Source of the DNA: Bacteroidetes bacterium UBA6183
GTDB taxonomy: Bacteria; Bacteroidota; Bacteroidia; UKL13-3
Reading direction: 5' to 3'
Length of the DNA: 15,004 nt
Assembly: GCA_002422865.1 (NCBI GenBank)
Contig: DITN01000047.1
Coordinates: 2,143 to 17,146 of the forward strand
In this document: in pieces, positions 14,267 to 15,004 of the stretch
How the letters are laid out: the number at the start of each line of letters is the position of its first letter
Numbering within the stretch: position 1 is the stretch's first letter
Notes under the pieces: generated by a model
Seen by the model: the letters and a program-made list of their open reading frames with translations, nothing else
What the model was told of the DNA's origin: nothing
The model's database searches: none
Position numbers and translations under genes: made by a program

Positions 14267-15004
14267 ATGAACGGTTTTTTTAAAGTTCCTGTTCCCGTAA
14301 ACGAACCTATTTTAAATTATGCTCCGGGTAGCAAAGAACGTGCTGAATTAAAGGCCGCTTTGGCTGATGCACGCAGTAAACAAATTGATGTACCTATGTA
14401 CATTGGTAGCGAAGAAGTACGCACGGGTAAAACCAGTCGTATGGCACCTCCACACGACCATCAACACACTTTAGGTCATTTTCATCTAGGTGATGCCTCG
14501 CATGTAAAAGCTGCTATTGATGAAGCTTTAGCTGCTAAAACAAATTGGGAAAACTTACCTTGGGAGCAACGAGCAGCTATATTTTTAAAAGCAGCCGATT
14601 TGATTGCCGGTCCTTATCGTGCTAAATTAAACGCAGCAACCATGTTGGGCCAAAGTAAAAATGCCTTTCAGGCCGAGATTGATAGTGCTTGCGAGATTAT
14701 AGATTTTCTTCGTTTTAATGTGGCTTTTATGAGCCAAATATACAACGATCAACCACAGTCGGGTAAAGGTATGTGGAACCGCTTGGAGTACCGACCTTTA
14801 GAAGGTTTTGTATTTGCGTTAACACCATTTAACTTCACGGCCATTGCAGGTAATTTACCTACCAGTGCCGCCATGATGGGTAACGTTGTTGTATGGAAAC
14901 CGGCTAACACCCAAGTTTATTCGGCCAATGTGTTGATGGAGATTTTTAAAGAGGCCGGAGTTCCTGATGGTGTCATTAATTTGGTTTATGTGGATGGTCC
15001 AACA
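14267..15004 (+). CDS. pruA: L-glutamate gamma-semialdehyde (P5C) dehydrogenase, N-terminal part (3' truncated)
   Basis: NAD-dependent aldehyde dehydrogenase oxidising glutamate gamma-semialdehyde (from P5C) to glutamate, the second step of proline catabolism. The 246 codons present are open to the window edge. They begin MNGFFKVPVPVNEPI, followed by APGSKERAEL and VPMYIGSEEVRTG. The NAD-binding Rossmann region then starts: TPFNFTAIAGNLP, and VVVWKPANTQ with the cofactor-binding Lys. These match the stand-alone, mitochondrial ALDH4-like form (TIGR01236 type), not the bifunctional PutA or the B. subtilis RocA type. The catalytic Cys and Glu lie beyond the window. No proline dehydrogenase gene is visible here. 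Position after the ppa terminator suggests an independent transcript. Confidence 0.93.
   Translation, partial: MNGFFKVPVPVNEPILNYAPGSKERAELKAALADARSKQIDVPMYIGSEEVRTGKTSRMAPPHDHQHTLGHFHLGDASHVKAAIDEALAAKTNWENLPWEQRAAIFLKAADLIAGPYRAKLNAATMLGQSKNAFQAEIDSACEIIDFLRFNVAFMSQIYNDQPQSGKGMWNRLEYRPLEGFVFALTPFNFTAIAGNLPTSAAMMGNVVVWKPANTQVYSANVLMEIFKEAGVPDGVINLVYVDGPT

Noticed and set aside
1..15004. CRISPR arrays, tRNA/rRNA genes, insertion sequences, phage or toxin-antitoxin genes
   Set aside because: None seen: no regular spaced repeats, no transposase or integrase motifs, and nearly all sequence is covered by assigned genes.

Overview
The window is AT-rich chromosomal DNA from a member of the Bacteroidota. 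Three things point there. Two predicted secreted proteins end in type IX secretion (Por/SprB-type) C-terminal sorting domains. Several genes are preceded by the Bacteroidota promoter -7 element TAnnTTTG instead of a -10 TATAAT box, and I saw no clear Shine-Dalgarno sites. The gene families are also typical of the phylum: DUF814/NFACT, short Crp-family regulators and a eukaryote-like PruA. I cannot name the genus.

Layout, left to right. (1) Bases 2-931 hold the C-terminal part of a Cu(I)-exporting P-type ATPase (CopA), cut by the window edge inside the DKTGT motif. (2) 990-2144 is a pirin-family protein with a Tat-type leader, closed by a strong hairpin terminator. A doubtful 36-codon ORF lies opposite, at 2220-2330. 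(3) 2372-4571 holds a flippase-like membrane protein followed 7 nt later by a secreted EEP-fold nuclease/phosphatase with a T9SS tail. (4) 4572-5033 (-) is a rhodanese lipoprotein whose stop codon abuts the nuclease stop codon with no gap. (5) 5097-7312 holds a PhnP-type metallo-hydrolase overlapping by one base an NFACT/RqcH-like protein. (6) 7322-9485 (-) holds a Crp-family regulator and, downstream, an MFS transporter fused to a C-terminal rhodanese domain. (7) 9565-11712 (-) is a large T9SS-exported protein of unknown function, with a terminator that overlaps the region just upstream of the crp gene. (8) 11891-13150 (-) holds a SRPBCC protein and a second Crp-family regulator, separated by a spacer with a long inverted repeat. 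(9) 13395-13946 is inorganic pyrophosphatase with a textbook terminator. (10) 14267-15004 is the 5' part of PruA, running off the window.

The genes do not form one obvious pathway. The most coherent theme is sulfur/redox/metal handling: CopA, pirin, a rhodanese lipoprotein, and an MFS-rhodanese fusion next to a Crp-type sensor. The fusion with its regulator is the best candidate for an under-described small system. The rest is mostly ordinary housekeeping and secreted-protein content. No tRNA, rRNA, CRISPR array, insertion sequence or phage gene was seen.
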